64,000 bases of DNA from Morella rubra (GCA_003952965.2 CM025850.1:15916058-15980057), one strand, 5' to 3'. Shown: positions 49,803 to 61,672, counted from the first letter of the stretch. Numbers and translations are program-made. Notes: generated by a model not told the origin, from the sequence alone.

Positions 49803-51353
49803 TCATTCCATAGGTTGCAACCCATGCAGTAATACCGATATGCCTTTGTAGTCGAATGACATAGTCATCTTAAGGAGATCCCACAAAATAGGACCTAGGG
49901 TGCTTAACCAACTCACCCCTAACACCACATCACATCCCCCTAGTGGCAATAAATAAAAATCAGCCTCATAACCATGCCCCTGCATTTTAACAGCAACCTT
50001 TTCACAGCCCCCATCAGCTAACATAGTGTCACCATTAGCTACTCTCACCCTCAAGCGATTATATTGTGTCACTGGCAAGTTGTTTTTCTTAGCTACCGAA
50101 GGATCTAGAAAGTTATGAGTACTACCCGTGTCCACTACAATGACCACTTTACTCATTCCAATTTTTCCCATTAACCTCATAGTGCTCGGTTTAGGGGTGC
50201 CTGAAATAGCATGTAGGGAAATTTCAGGTACATGACTTTCCAACACTTCAGTTTCAGAGTGGACAACAACTTCTTTCTCCTTTTCTTCCTCATCTTTAGA
50301 TACCCATTCCACCTCCTCCATCATGTAAATTCTCTTTCCGGTGCAATGATGTTGTAGATTCCATTTTTCATCACAATTGTAGCAAAGACCCTTGTCTTTT
50401 CTCTCCTTCATTTGTGCAGGAGATAGTCTTTGAATGGGAAATCTAGGTTTTGGCTCTGTGGAACCCGTAAAGACATTACTCCCTCTCGGTATGTACTTTT
50501 TATTTGTAACTGGAACTTGATTCCTCCCTGAATCCATATTTCCATATTTGAGGCTCCTCTTGATGGTAGCCACACTCTCCTCCTGAATCTTAGCTAAACC
50601 AAAAGCTGAGTTAAGGGTGGAAGGATTCAAGAGCTTCACTTGATACCGAATCTCATCCTTCAAACCACTGATAAAACAACTCAACTTATTACGTTTAGAC
50701 AGCCCCCTTATTCTGTTAGATAGCACCTCAAATTGAGTCTTATACTCAATAACAGTGGTTGTTTGCCTCAGCCTATGCAAGGCCTCCATGGGGTCATCAT
50801 AGACCATAGATCCAAATCGGGTGTACAAGGCTTTATTAAAAGCCTCCCAGCTAGTGAAAACCCCAGCTTCTTTGGAATCCTGAAACCATACTAATGCATC
50901 TCCTTCCATTTGAAAAGAAGCAAGCGGAATCTTTTGCCCAACAGGTGTTTGATAGTAATTATAAAACTGATTAGCCTTATAAACCCAAGCAGCAGGGTTG
51001 TCACCATCAAATCTTGGAAATTCTAACTTAAGGGGCTTACACTGTGAAAATCCAGAATTGTCAGATTGTCCTTCTTCCAGATTTACAGGAGGTGGATTCT
51101 CCTCACCATTGACTGGACCTCCTCCAGACGCACCACCAAGGCCTCCCGAGTCTCCTCCTGAACCACCTGGGTCTCCTGAGCCACCTGGATCCACATGTTG
51201 CTTGCCATGGGAGATGGACAGGGACTTCACGTTGTCAGCAATTTGTTGTAGCTGTTGGGACATGGTCTCCAGCAAGTTGTGATGACTATCTTGTTGGGTT
51301 TTCATCGCATTGACAGTTTCTTCCAACTGAGATATTCTTGTAGCTTGAGTCAT
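49803..51353 (-). CDS. Gag and protease of the gypsy element (516 aa)
   Basis: Gag packages element RNA and the aspartic protease matures the polyprotein. ATG at 51353-51351 (MTQATRISQLEETVNAMKTQ) opens a coiled coil, followed by a Gly/Pro-rich linker and the retrotransposon gag core (PRFDGDNPAAWVYKANQFYN, LASFQMEGDALVWFQ, LYTRFG). The zinc knuckle is CYNCDEKWNLQHHC, with its His/Cys end shortened as usual in chromoviruses. The protease active site is VVDTGSTHNFLD with GCDVVLGVSWL. The frame is open through protease to TGA 49803-49805, where related elements continue into reverse transcriptase, so this is a truncated polyprotein. The frame is also open upstream to 51377 through a non-ATG codon. 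Confidence 0.88.
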   Translation of the reverse strand: MTQATRISQLEETVNAMKTQQDSHHNLLETMSQQLQQIADNVKSLSISHGKQHVDPGGSGDPGGSGGDSGGLGGASGGGPVNGEENPPPVNLEEGQSDNSGFSQCKPLKLEFPRFDGDNPAAWVYKANQFYNYYQTPVGQKIPLASFQMEGDALVWFQDSKEAGVFTSWEAFNKALYTRFGSMVYDDPMEALHRLRQTTTVIEYKTQFEVLSNRIRGLSKRNKLSCFISGLKDEIRYQVKLLNPSTLNSAFGLAKIQEESVATIKRSLKYGNMDSGRNQVPVTNKKYIPRGSNVFTGSTEPKPRFPIQRLSPAQMKERKDKGLCYNCDEKWNLQHHCTGKRIYMMEEVEWVSKDEEEKEKEVVVHSETEVLESHVPEISLHAISGTPKPSTMRLMGKIGMSKVVIVVDTGSTHNFLDPSVAKKNNLPVTQYNRLRVRVANGDTMLADGGCEKVAVKMQGHGYEADFYLLPLGGCDVVLGVSWLSTLGPILWDLLKMTMSFDYKGISVLLHGLQPME

Positions 51354-51364
51354 GAAGATCAATT

Positions 51365-51376
51365 GCTCTGATACCA
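51365..51376 (-). other. Gypsy primer binding site (initiator Met tRNA type)
   Basis: TGGTATCAGAGC on the minus strand, three bases inside the 5' LTR, complementary to the 3' end of plant initiator methionine tRNA. Confidence 0.9.
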
Positions 51377-51378
51377 AA

Positions 51379-51789
51379 TGTAAGGGGATTTGTTGATGAT
51401 GGGTTAATATTGTAAAATGAATGTAACAACGTTTGTTTGGCTAGAAAGAAAATAAAGACATTGAGACTTGGTTCGAGGTAGTCGACCTCCTTTTTTATTA
51501 ACAGCTCAACTTTTTCATATCCCTTCTAATGCAATACAGGAATATATAAGACTGGACAACTAGACCCAAAATGGATCGTAACTTAAGGTAAAGGCAGCCA
51601 TTGGACTTCTTAGCAACTACGAATTAAAAGGCACAAAATAACATAAGACATAACCAGCCCGTTGACCCAAGCCCAAGCCCATCTGACCAAAGACAAGTCA
51701 GTCAACGACACAACTCCTTCACAACTCGAGAACTCTCCAGATCTCCTAATTTCCCTTCCTCTCCTTCTGCTTCAAATGGACCCGTGACA
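51379..51789 (-). repeat. Gypsy 5' LTR (411 bp)
   Basis: Direct partner of 46430-46855. Few substitutions separate the two, so the insertion is young compared with the other elements in this window. Confidence 0.92.
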
Positions 51790-51794
51790 GTCTC
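51790..51794. repeat. Target duplication GTCTC, right copy
   Basis: Identical to 46425-46429. Confidence 0.85.
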
Positions 51795-54400
51795 TAGGGT
51801 CTTGCGTTGGACTCTCTCTCTCTCTCTCTTCTTCTTGTCTTCACTTCTATGAACTACGGAAGATAATTAAGGGAGATTACTGTCTTGTTGTAAGCCATGT
51901 ATGCGTGTATGAAGAGTATAAGAACGTTTCCTTTACTATGGCTTTCCATTGTTGAATCCATAAAGCATTAGAAAAAAGAAAAGTATATTTTCAAATGGAG
52001 TTGCACGATTTAAATGCACTATAGTACTTTGTTTGTAGAATAAAGAAGAAATTAATAGCAACTCGATTTGAATGTTCGGCTGTTTTAGCAAGAAAAAATC
52101 TTTCACAAGGGTGGAACTAGCCGTCTTGGTCATGGTTGCCCAGAGTGTTTTTCCATTAGAAAAGCACATTTATAACCTTTCAAGTAGTTGTCTAAATATC
52201 ATGTATACCTCTTTTGTGCACTCTAGCTAATGGCGCCGCAACTAGGAATTTTCCTTTCGCAGCCCATTAATCTAATTGCAGAATTCATGGGAAGCTTCCA
52301 GATTGTCAAATTTAGAACGTTAATGGCAACCCAAGTTCTAGTCCTAAGCGTTCCTTTAAAATAGTTGATCAATGACGCGACAATCATACGTTCTGGCCTA
52401 TATGTTCCGTCCATGGGATGGTGACGATTGAGGTTTGAACTGGGTCTTAAAACACACACACACACGTGTATATATATATATTTCGTCCATCAATATTTGG
52501 CGGTCTTCAAATAAGTGAGAGCATGACTAGCTAGGGTCCTTATGATTCTTCCAAGTAAGTGCTCCCATGAAGTCTAAATACATCCACTAAGTTGTCAACT
52601 TCCGACATAAAATATTAACAGCATCTTTTTGATAATCTTGATGATATCCTCACCTCGACCAATAAGACTGCACTAACACGTCCTCGGACGCCAAACTATC
52701 AATTAGCAGCTTCCTCTAATATAAGCTTAAATCCGAGGTCCCCCACAAGCTTTTGTTTTTATAATAACTTAAACTAATCTTGTTTAGAACTTAATTTGTA
52801 ACGCCTCTACCAAAAATGACCTTGATTGGACAATTTCATGAGAGAAAACCATAGAGTTTTCCTTCATATATACGATAACCCCTTCAAATGTCTGCAAGCT
52901 ATTTGTCCTTGTGCTTCGACCAAAAGGACAAGACCCTTGTTAGTGCAACTAGCTGTGATGCTTTGTTTAATCACCGATCTCAAAATCTAACTACGTACCA
53001 ACAGTCATTTGAATATGATTGAATTACTATGATATGTGAGAAAAAACCATATTTTTTATGGATCTTTTCCTTTAAATAAAGAAAGTACTTTATGATATAT
53101 ATAGCATGAAGACTATATATATATACATATGTTCACAGGATTTAGTTAGTGAAATTTTCTTATGGAATTGAAAAGAATTTATTTTTCTCATGATATTTTA
53201 TGTCTTTTCTAGATTGACTATGGGAGATTTGGATAATGGAAACGCCTAAACCGAGGATATATAATAAAGTTTTTGGGACAATCATTAATATATGATGAGC
53301 ACTATCTTAGATCTCTAGACACGGGAATCCAATTTCTTAGTAAAATAATATGAAGAAAACCTGCAGATCATGTACTTGGAACTATTAACAACGGATTGAC
53401 GCAGTCGAGTAATATTTGAAATATAACTACTTCTAAATTACTTTAATATATGCTTCTCTCTTTGATTAGATTAATTAAACTTGAAGATAAAAAATTAGAT
53501 GCAATCCACATTAAAAACAGTCCCAGGACTTTTATATATATATTGAAGACAAAAAAGAACATCTTATATATGGATATAAAAGTTACTGTTTACAGGTCAA
53601 ATATTAAACTAGGCCACGGGTTTCCAAAAAGTGGTTCGATCCATGATATATCAATAAAACTGAAAATGAAGGATTGTGATGCTTGTTCTTATAAACAAGC
53701 AATTAATTAATTAAAGTTCAAGAAACATTGTTAGATCTCAGGACTCAGCATCTTTGTCCAGATAATGTAAAGTAGTTGATCGCTTTCGAAAACCAATTTA
53801 TTGCATTTTCCTTTTTTGAGTGAAGTGAGCTTAGTTTTAGTAATTAAGGGCATGCATACGATAGCAACAAAACTCTTCGTAAGTATTTCGCAGGCCACTA
53901 GCTTAAATAGTAATGTTTTTTTATTGGGTTCAATATACACTACTATATGCACTCCAATTAACTATGGGGATTCTCTGTATTTTGCCTAATTAAATGATCA
54001 ATTTTGAGGCATTTCGACTTCAACGGCCTATTAATGGTTGTCACTTTTGCACACTCGATCGGTATTAAATTTTAACTAAACTAGACAGAAAAGCTAATTG
54101 CACCTGTGTTGTATGTGCCTTTTTTGAAGGTGAATTAATCGAGAATAGCCAGTATGTAGAACCCAGGAGTTCTAGAAGATAAATTTGACTTGAAAAATAA
54201 AAAAAAATTCAAAAAGCCAAGAAGTAAAAAATAAAACCAAAACAATTGCAAAAACCATAAAGCTTAAACTAAATTAGAAAAACCAAGGAAGAATGAGATA
54301 AAAATCTTGTGGGTAAGTAATTTTATTTTAACCTACAAATATCACATTTGCAATACAAATCAGTCAAAGTTGGTCAATTCCACAGTTACTAACTCATCAC
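51795..54400. other. AT-rich spacer, no gene supported
   Basis: Only short open frames without domains. A (CA)n/(TA)n tract lies at 52452-52480, with short AT runs at 53095-53130. No transposon borders were found between the gypsy element and the CACTA element. Confidence 0.5.
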
Positions 54401-54403
54401 AAA
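54401..54403. repeat. CACTA target duplication AAA, left copy (3 bp)
   Basis: AAA precedes CACTACAAC and is matched by AAA at 63796-63798. Three bases is the expected duplication length for CACTA elements, but AAA is weak evidence on its own. Confidence 0.6.
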
Positions 54404-54589
54404 CACTACAACAAATTTTGCCTTTTGTCCGTCCCAAAAAATCTAAATTCTGAATCCGTCTGTCACCCCAAATGTCCCAACAAACCCGTTACAAAAGGTT
54501 TTTTGGGATAGAAATGACGTTTCGTCCCAAAAAGTTCATTTTCGGGACGAGAAGGCTTCCATCCCAAAATAAAATTATTGTTTGAACAC

Positions 54590-55830
54590 TTTCGAACGGA
54601 CAGTTGAGGATCGTGTTCGAACATCTTTCAATGGAAAATTTAAATACGGTCAGTAATGCAAATGAGCGTTCGAACAACCATAAATTTTTTTTACGTTCGA
54701 TATTTAAGGTACCGTTCCAACGCTTTAAAATGGAACCTCCGTAACCATTTTTAATCTGTTACAACGATTGACGTGAAAACCATTCGAACGATTTCAAACG
54801 GAATGTGGAAACAAGTTCGAACATTTTATGACGTTCCAATGGATATCATTAAATCAGTTCGATATACCGATTGGGAAATAAAAAAGAGTAGTTGTTCGAA
54901 AATGTTATGAATGGAAACATGAAGGTTCAAATACCGTTCGAACATAGGAGAGGAACGTTGTATTTCGAACGTTAAAACAAACGTTAGAATGGATTTCTTT
55001 TTTTAAGAAATTAAAAAATTGCTAGAAAATTATTCAAAATATATTATTAAATAAAAAATTAATTAAAAAATGTACAATTAAATAATTAATCATAATATTC
55101 GAAACAATTAAATATAATATGCAATAAAAAAATAATCTATCTTCCCTATTGCATGCATCCAACTTTGCTTGCATCAAAACTTTTTCCAACTCTATGTGCA
55201 TCCTTAACTTCCTACGTCAGAAATTGTAATCAATATAATTCTTAAATAAATAACGCTTAAATAATTGACAAATAATTATTAAAAAAAAAAAGTCAGCTAA
55301 ATGAAAAAAATCAAATAACGTACATATATAATCTACTCGATGTCATTTTCACTGAAGGTGATCCAATATCAGCATAGAAAAAGCTAAGGCTCTAGATAAG
55401 ACTGATGCAGCTGAAAGATTATATGCAACATGTTTACACCGATCAAACATATTGTGATCTATCGAGCACATTCAAAATATTTTTTTTTTATTTGTTAGGA
55501 AAATTAGAAGTTTTACATTATAGCATGTTCGAATGTATTTTAAAAAATGAAACAACGTCATTTCATGCCTTTTAGCACTCGTTCGAATTATACTTTTGCT
55601 TTAGAGCGGTATGCCAAATAGGGCAGCAAAAAGCACGCTTAAACTACCGTTCGAACATTTGTTTTACACGCTCGAACGATTCTTTTTATATCTTAACAAC
55701 ATCGTCTTAGTTTTCAACACCATTCTAACGGTTGTCGGAATAACGTTCGAACATTTTTATAACTGTTACGCCGTCGTTTCATGCTATTTATAGTTCGAAC
55801 GGTATTTATATGTTCGAACGTTTGTGGAAT
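54590..55830. repeat. Left subterminal region with clustered TTCGAA palindromes
   Basis: At least a dozen copies of (G)TTCGAA(C) or one-base variants occur, for example at 54615, 54666, 54783, 54813, 54941, 54963, 55651, 55671, 55744, 55794 and 55812. The same motif recurs in the right subterminal region (62395-63370). Repeated subterminal motifs are where En/Spm TnpA-type proteins bind; the specific motif role is inference. Confidence 0.75.
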
Positions 55831-55839
55831 AATTGAAGT

Positions 55840-56130
55840 GTATAAGGTACTATTAAATATATAAGGTCAGGTATAAGGTACTATATATATGTATATGTAC
55901 AAGGTACTATTATATAATATATATAAGGTATTATTATATAATATGTACAAGGAACTAATATTAAATAATATGTACAAGGTACTATTAAACAAAATGTATA
56001 AAGTATTATATAATATGTATAAGTACTATACATTAAGTAATATGTACAAGGTATTATTATATAATATGTATTAAGTACTGTTATATAATATGTATATGGT
56101 ATTGTTATATAATATGTATAAGGTACTATA
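55840..56130. repeat. AT-rich minisatellite, unit about 24-30 bp, roughly ten copies
   Basis: Units of the form 'ataatatgtacaaggtactatt' repeat with variation (tataaggta, tacaaggaa, tataagtac). It lies between the left subterminal region and the coding part of the CACTA element. Confidence 0.85.
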
Positions 56131-56570
56131 TGTAAATATTTGATTTTGATTAATTTTATTCCTTTTTATTTTTAATTAATTTTATAATTTTATTTGATTT
56201 ACTGGTTTTTACCATTCTAACGTTTAATACAATTAACGCTCTAATGGTTACGTAATGACGTCCGTTCTAACATTAAGTTGATTAACGTTCTAACGGTTAT
56301 ATAATGCCATCCTTTCTAACCATATAAATCATTAGAACGAAAAATAAATTTATTATTACTTAATTTTTAGTGTGATTTTCTTTTAATTTATTATTACATG
56401 TGATTTTTTTTAATTATAATTTAGTTATCAAATAAAACGAGATTCCTTTAGCCAAAAAATAAATTAGATCATCATACAGAAATAATATAATATGTACAAA
56501 CATGTACAAACATAACTGTTTGAAAGTCTGAAGAAAAACCTAAATACATGACAAAATACTATAAAGAAAC

Positions 56571-56891
56571 TATGGGGCCATCTCCTCCAGCTTCTGCACC
56601 ACGTCACCCTCGACATCAGCTATCCTCTGCATGATGTCTTTCCGGCCCTCATCATTTGCCTTCTTCAATTCCAATTGCATCGACTCAATTTTCTCGAGTT
56701 TCTTCTCCATAGAAGCCAGGCTGCTAATGATGGGAGCAACCGCCATCTCCACTGCATGTAAAATGCTGCGCTCCATCTTTAGCAAAACTCGGATGTCTTG
56801 TACAGCTCGGGTCATACTAGCCGAACACAGTGGTGCAGCTGGAGGACGCTTTGACCTCGATGCATGCGCCATTGAACACCGACAAGTCACA
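56571..56891 (-). pseudogene. C-terminal part of the CACTA-borne plant transposon protein gene
   Basis: Reading minus from the edge of the nested retrotransposon: MAHASRSKRPPAAPLCSASM, then a long helical coiled coil (EMAVAPIISSLASMEKKLEK, then MQLELKKANDEGRKDIMQRI) ending EEMAP and a stop near 56571. It sits on the same strand as, and directly continues, the gene segment at 61678-62411 once the retrotransposon and one CTATT copy are ignored. Coiled-coil tails are common in this protein type. It is not translatable as one product with its N-terminal half. Confidence 0.55.
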
Positions 56892-56896
56892 CTATT
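56892..56896. repeat. Target duplication CTATT, left copy
   Basis: CTATT is repeated at 61673-61677, immediately outside the copia-type LTRs. Confidence 0.9.
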
Positions 56897-58140
56897 TGTA
56901 AGTCCAAGGATTAAGGCAACCCAAGAGGGGGGTGAATTGGGTTTCCAAATTTTTTTCGCTTTTAACCCCCAAAATCGTGTTTGCAAAGTAAAGACTAATT
57001 TAGCACAAGTATATTAATGCAACAAGTAAATAAGTGCTAAATATAAAGAGTAGGGTTTAAAGAAGCAAACACAAGATTTTTAGGTGGTTCGGCAAACCCG
57101 CCTACATCCACCCCTCAAGCTCCTTTACCGAGCCTTGAGGTTTTCCCACTATCTTCAAATAGTGTACACACTAGCTTCCGGGTGCTAGAGAACCGTACAA
57201 GTCACTTTTGGGCTCACCACTCACAACCCAACTAAGCTTGAGATATACCCTCTCTAAGCTTCTTCTTTAGTGAACAACCTCACTAAAGGAATCACTTCTT
57301 TTGGATAGGAAGATACAAGAATAAACTCTCTCAAAGAGTGGATATGAAATGGAAAGCTCTATCTCTTGATTCACACAAAGACAAGGATATGAAAGTGTGT
57401 TTTGTGTGAATGATATGAGAAATATAGAATATGAAGGTTTGGAATATTTCTCAAGTAGTAGAAATGTTATGTGGTCGTTGTGTATTTATTTTGGACGTTA
57501 TGAAGGTGTATTTATAGGCCACATATGAAAACTAGCCGTTTATAGCCGTTGGGAGTCGTTTGTTAAAACGAGCCAGTCGACCGCTACATGAACCGGTTGA
57601 CCACTTCAAGTTACCGTTACCCAACGGTCATATTGTCAGAAGCTCAACGGATCTATTTCAAAATCAACCGGTCGACCGCTATACCAAGCGGTCGAAGACC
57701 GGTCGACCGCTTCACCAGCCGGTTGACCTCCTCAACTTAAGCACATGATCCGGTTCATTTAAAATCCCGATTTTGACCATTTGAAACACCCAATTTTAAA
57801 GACTTACTTCCCATAAGTATAAAAAAGGTTTGGGAGTTTGATTGAGGTGTTTTGAAACCTTTAAAAACATTTTAATCTTTCAAACAAAAGGTAAAACGGT
57901 TTATGCATGTTTTAAAAGATATGCAAGTGTGATTCATAATCCTTGTCAAAAGTGAAACAAGAGTTACAAGGTTTATACCCTAAGAAACTTCACTTTTGAG
58001 CTCCTTGCATCTTCTTGATCTTCTTTCTTCAAGTCTTTGGCTCTTTCATCAAAACGTCTTTGTCTTTGAAGATGTCCGTTTTATAAACTTGATCTATTTA
58101 TTGAAATCATCAAAATCTCGATTGTGCACAAAAGCCAACA
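56897..58140 (-). repeat. 3' LTR of the gag-only element (1,244 bp)
   Basis: It contains repeated CCGGTCGACCG-type palindromes (57572-57725). It is 31 bases longer than its partner, mainly because of one extra unit at about 57670-57700. Confidence 0.92.
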
Positions 58141-58154
58141 ATCTCCCCCTTTTT
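58141..58154 (-). other. Polypurine tract of the gag-only element
   Basis: AAAAAGGGGGAGAT on the minus strand, directly next to the 3' LTR start TGTTGGCTTTTG. This is the classical copia second-strand primer. Confidence 0.85.
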
Positions 58155-58829
58155 GATGATGACAATAAATTGATAGTTTTGGGATGACTCCCCCTATCTT
58201 TTACAATTGGACAATAACTTGAGACAAAGCATTAGTAGCCAATATTTATAATCCAATTCAAAAGGAGAATATATAGTCATTAAAAACTATCAACACATTT
58301 CTCCCCCTTTGTCACATCAAAAAGACAAAGGAATATGCATTCTAAGAATATCCATCATATGATTCAAAGGGAATAGAAGCATATAGACATTTAAGAATTC
58401 TCCCCCTTTGTCAATCAAAAAGTGAATGCATGGATGTAGCTTAAAAAAAAAAAATATTTTTCATCCAAAAGAACAATTTAAGGCTTTCAAATGACAATCA
58501 TATTGAAATGGTATAGAGGATGACTAATGGGGACTCAAGTGTCCATCGCTATTACGATAGTAGCCCACCGAGTTGGTTTGTACCAACCTCTTAGCTACCA
58601 ATGACAATGTAAAGGTCATTCTCAACCAAAAAATTTAGGCTCACAAAATTTCATAAAAATTCATGATTTTGTAAAAATGTTAGCTCGTAGATGTTCTATT
58701 TTGATAAATGCAAGAAATATTTCAAAGATGAATATATTTGCATTTAGAAGATTAACACATAAGGAATCATCATTAACCAACAATTTAGAACATATTCTCA
58801 ATCAAGGATGTAGAAGTTACCAAAGATTT

Positions 58830-60404
58830 TCCCTTAGCATTTGTCCTCAAATGTCACAAGCCTTCTTGATAGGCAAGTTTCATCCAAGTACCCTTTATTG
58901 CTCCATCCTACAAGAGAATCAAGAAACCATTTTTGGTACCCAAGCTTTCTTGGGTCCTTCGGTGTTAGCCTTGGTTCCTTTTGGAACCCATGTCTTCTTG
59001 AGAGTCTTGCTCCCAAGTTTTTTCAATGCACAATCAAAAATTAGATGCCCATCTTTGTTGCAAAAATGGCATGTTTGAGTAGGTGCACAAAAAGACTTAG
59101 CCTTCAAAAAAATAGTTCTTAAAATATTTTTGGTGAATAGAAGGCTTGTAGCCTAAGCCACTTTTGTCAAAGACACATCTTTGACTACCAAGAATCAAAT
59201 CCAAAGATTTCTTTCCTTGAGTGAACTTCTCAAGGATTTTGCTTTGAGAAATTATTTTGTTGTTCAAAGCAACTTTCTCCTTTTCAAATTCTAAAGCTTT
59301 TTGTTGGAGTAAATCATTTTCAAGCTTTAGAGTATTTTGCTCATTTTCAATAAATCAATTTCTTTTGAAATCAAAATGAGTTTCTTTTTCAAGGATGTAT
59401 ATTTTGAACCAAGTTTTTCAAATTGACAAAGAAGTTCATCAAAGGCATTTTGAAGTTCAATATATGAAAGTTTAGGTTCATCATCCGAAGAGTATACTTA
59501 TTGTCTTCTAGAGCCATGAAGCACATGTTTGCGATTTCTCCCTCATCTTCTTCTTCGGAGGAGAAGCTTCCATTATCAACATTCCAAGATGTCTTTGTGT
59601 ATTTGAGGCTTCTCTTCTCTTTCTTTCTTTTGAGGAAGTTTTTGAACTTTCGAGTCATCAAGACTATGTCTTCGTCATCTTCATCCTCATTTTCGATTAT
59701 GGAGGATTTGAGAGCGATCCTCATCTTTTTCTTGCTCTCATCTTCATTCTCGAGCATTTGGATTTCATGGGTCATTAAAGATCCAATAAGCTCATCTAGA
59801 GGAAGCTTGGTGAGGTCCTTGGCTTCTTATATGGCGGTCACTTTGGCCTTCCAAGACTTTGGTAGTGACCTAAGGATTTTTCTCACCAAATCGTAGTTAG
59901 TATAAGATTTACCAAGTGCATTCAAGGCATTTATAATTGTGGTAAATCTAGTATACATGACAGTAATGGATTCCTCTGGTGTCATTTTAAACAACTCATA
60001 ATTATGAACAAGCATGTTGATTTTTGACTCTTTAACTTGGCTTGTTCCTTCATGAGTAATTTCTAAAGTATGCCATATATTTCTAGCATTTGAGCATGAT
60101 GAAATTCTATTAAATTCTCCTCTATCCAATGCACAATATAATATGTTCATAGCTCTTGCATTTAGAGAGATTTTCTTTTTGTCATTTGCATCATATTCAT
60201 TTTCGTTCTTTGGAGTTTCCATTCTCCAATTTTCTTTGTGGGAATATGTGGACCATTCAATATGCATAACCATAAATCATAATCAATAGATTGAAAATAA
60301 ATACTCATCCTAACTTTCCAATATGCATAATCATTACTATTAAAGAATGGTGGTCTAAGTGTGGAAAGTCCTTCAACTTGAGTGTTGAAGCTTGAAGTTG
60401 CCAT
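58830..60404 (-). pseudogene. Copia-type gag (UBN2 family) with zinc knuckle, frame-broken
   Basis: Gag forms the virus-like particle of copia elements. The start MATSSFNTQVEGLSTLRPPF (ATG at 60404) leads to FNSNDYAYWKVRMSIYFQSI, then a frame change near 60220-60240. The next frame gives MNILYCALDRGEFNRISSCS, WHTLEITHEGTSQVKESKIN, TPEESITVMYTRFTTIINAL and ILRSLPKSWKAKVTAI, the UBN2 core, then TAA at about 59827 where Gln is expected before EAKDL. It continues LIGSLMTHEIQMLENEDESK, an acidic linker, further breaks, and the zinc knuckle CHFCNKDGHLIFDC (about 59072-59031). At least three lesions mean no full gag is made now. Confidence 0.88.
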
Positions 60405-60445
60405 TCTAACTCAAGATTGTTTAAATCTTGTATAATGAGCACCAA

Positions 60446-60457
60446 GCTCCGATACCA
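60446..60457 (-). other. Primer binding site of the gag-only element
   Basis: TGGTATCGGAGC on the minus strand, two bases from the 5' LTR. It matches the initiator-Met primer site with G for A at position 8. Confidence 0.85.
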
Positions 60458-60459
60458 AT

Positions 60460-61672
60460 TGTAAGTCCAAGGATTAAGGCAACCCAAGAGGGGGATGAAT
60501 TGGGTTTCCAAATTTTTTTCGCTTTTAACCCCCAAAGTCGTGTTTGCAAAGTAAAAACTAATTTAGCACAAGTATATTTTGCAGCAAGTAAATAAGTGCT
60601 AAATGTAAAGAGTAGGGTTAGAGAAGCAAACACAGATTTTTAGGTGGTTCGGCAAATCCGCCTACATCCACCCCTCAAGCTCCTTTACCGAGCCTTGAGG
60701 TTTTTTCACTATTTTCAAATAGCATACACATTAGCTTCCGGGTGCTAGAGAACAACAAGTGATTTTCGGGCTCACCACTCACAACCCAACCAAGCTTGAG
60801 ATATACCCTCTCTAAGCTTCTTCTTTAGTGAACAACCTCACTAAAGGAATCACCTCTTTTGGATAGGAAGATACAAGAATAAACTCTCTCAAAGAGTGGA
60901 TATGAAATGGAAAGCTCTATCTCTTGATTCACACAAAGACAAGGATATGAAAGTGTGTTTTGTGTAAATGATATGAGAAATATAGAATATGAAGGTTTGA
61001 AATATTTCTCAAGTAGTAGAAATGATATGTGGTCGTTGTGTATTTATTTTGGACGTTATGAAGGTGTATTTATAGGCCACATATGAAAACTAGCCGTTTA
61101 TAGCCGTTGGGAGTCTTCTGTTAAAACGAGCCGTCGACTACTACATGAACCGGTCGACCGCTTCAAGTTACCGTTACCCAACGGTCATATTGTCAGAAGC
61201 TCAATGGATCTATTTCAAATCAACTAGTCGACCGCTTCACCAGCCGGTCGACCTCCTCAACTTAAACACATGATCCGGTTCATTTAAAACCACGATTTTG
61301 ACCATTTTGAAACACCCAATTTTAAAGACTTACTTCCCATAAGTATAAGAAAGGTTTGGGAGTTTGATTGGGGTGTTTTGAAACCTTTAAAAATATTTTC
61401 ATCTTTCAAACAAAAGGTAAAACGGTTTATGCATGTTTTGAAAGATATGCAAGTGTGATTCATAATCCTTGTCAAAAGTGAAACAAGAGTTACAAGGTTT
61501 ATACCCTAAGGTCTTGAAGCTTCACTTTTGAGCTCCTTGCATCTTCTTAATCTTCTTTTTTCAAGTCTTTGGCTCTTTCATCAAAACGTCTTTGTCTTTG
61601 AAGATGTCCATTTTATAAACTTGATCTATTTATTGAAATCATCAAAATCTCGATTGTGCACAAAAGCCAACA
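60460..61672 (-). repeat. 5' LTR of the gag-only element (1,213 bp)
   Basis: Partner of 56897-58140. Differences include scattered substitutions, a lost 31-base palindromic unit near 61225 and a few one- or two-base indels. Confidence 0.92.

Larger units (their letters stand above)
46430..51789 (-). mobile_element. Full-length Ty3/gypsy chromovirus, 5,360 bp, inactive
   Basis: Two direct LTRs (46430-46855 and 51379-51789) start TGTAAGGGGATTTG and end TGACA, flanked by exact GTCTC duplications. On the minus strand the primer site TGGTATCAGAGC (51376-51365) abuts the 5' LTR, and the polypurine tract AATGGGGGAAGGAA (46869-46856) abuts the 3' LTR. Order: gag, protease, reverse transcriptase, RNase H, integrase, chromodomain. 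That is the Ty3/gypsy order with the chromovirus hallmark; the short LTRs fit small chromovirus lineages such as Reina, which is inference. The pol frame has several stops and a changed catalytic residue. Confidence 0.95.
56897..61672 (-). mobile_element. Gag-only copia-type LTR retrotransposon (TR-GAG-like), 4,776 bp
   Basis: LTRs at 56897-58140 and 60460-61672 start TGTAAGTCCAAGG and end AAAAGCCAACA on the plus strand and are flanked by exact CTATT duplications. On the minus strand the primer site TGGTATCGGAGC (60457-60446; one base off the Met-initiator match) and a polypurine tract AAAAAGGGGGAGAT (58154-58141) are present. The 2.3-kb interior encodes only a copia-type gag with zinc knuckle. 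No protease, integrase, reverse transcriptase or RNase H motif is present. Such elements must rely on enzymes from an autonomous relative. It is inserted inside the CACTA-borne gene. Confidence 0.9.
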
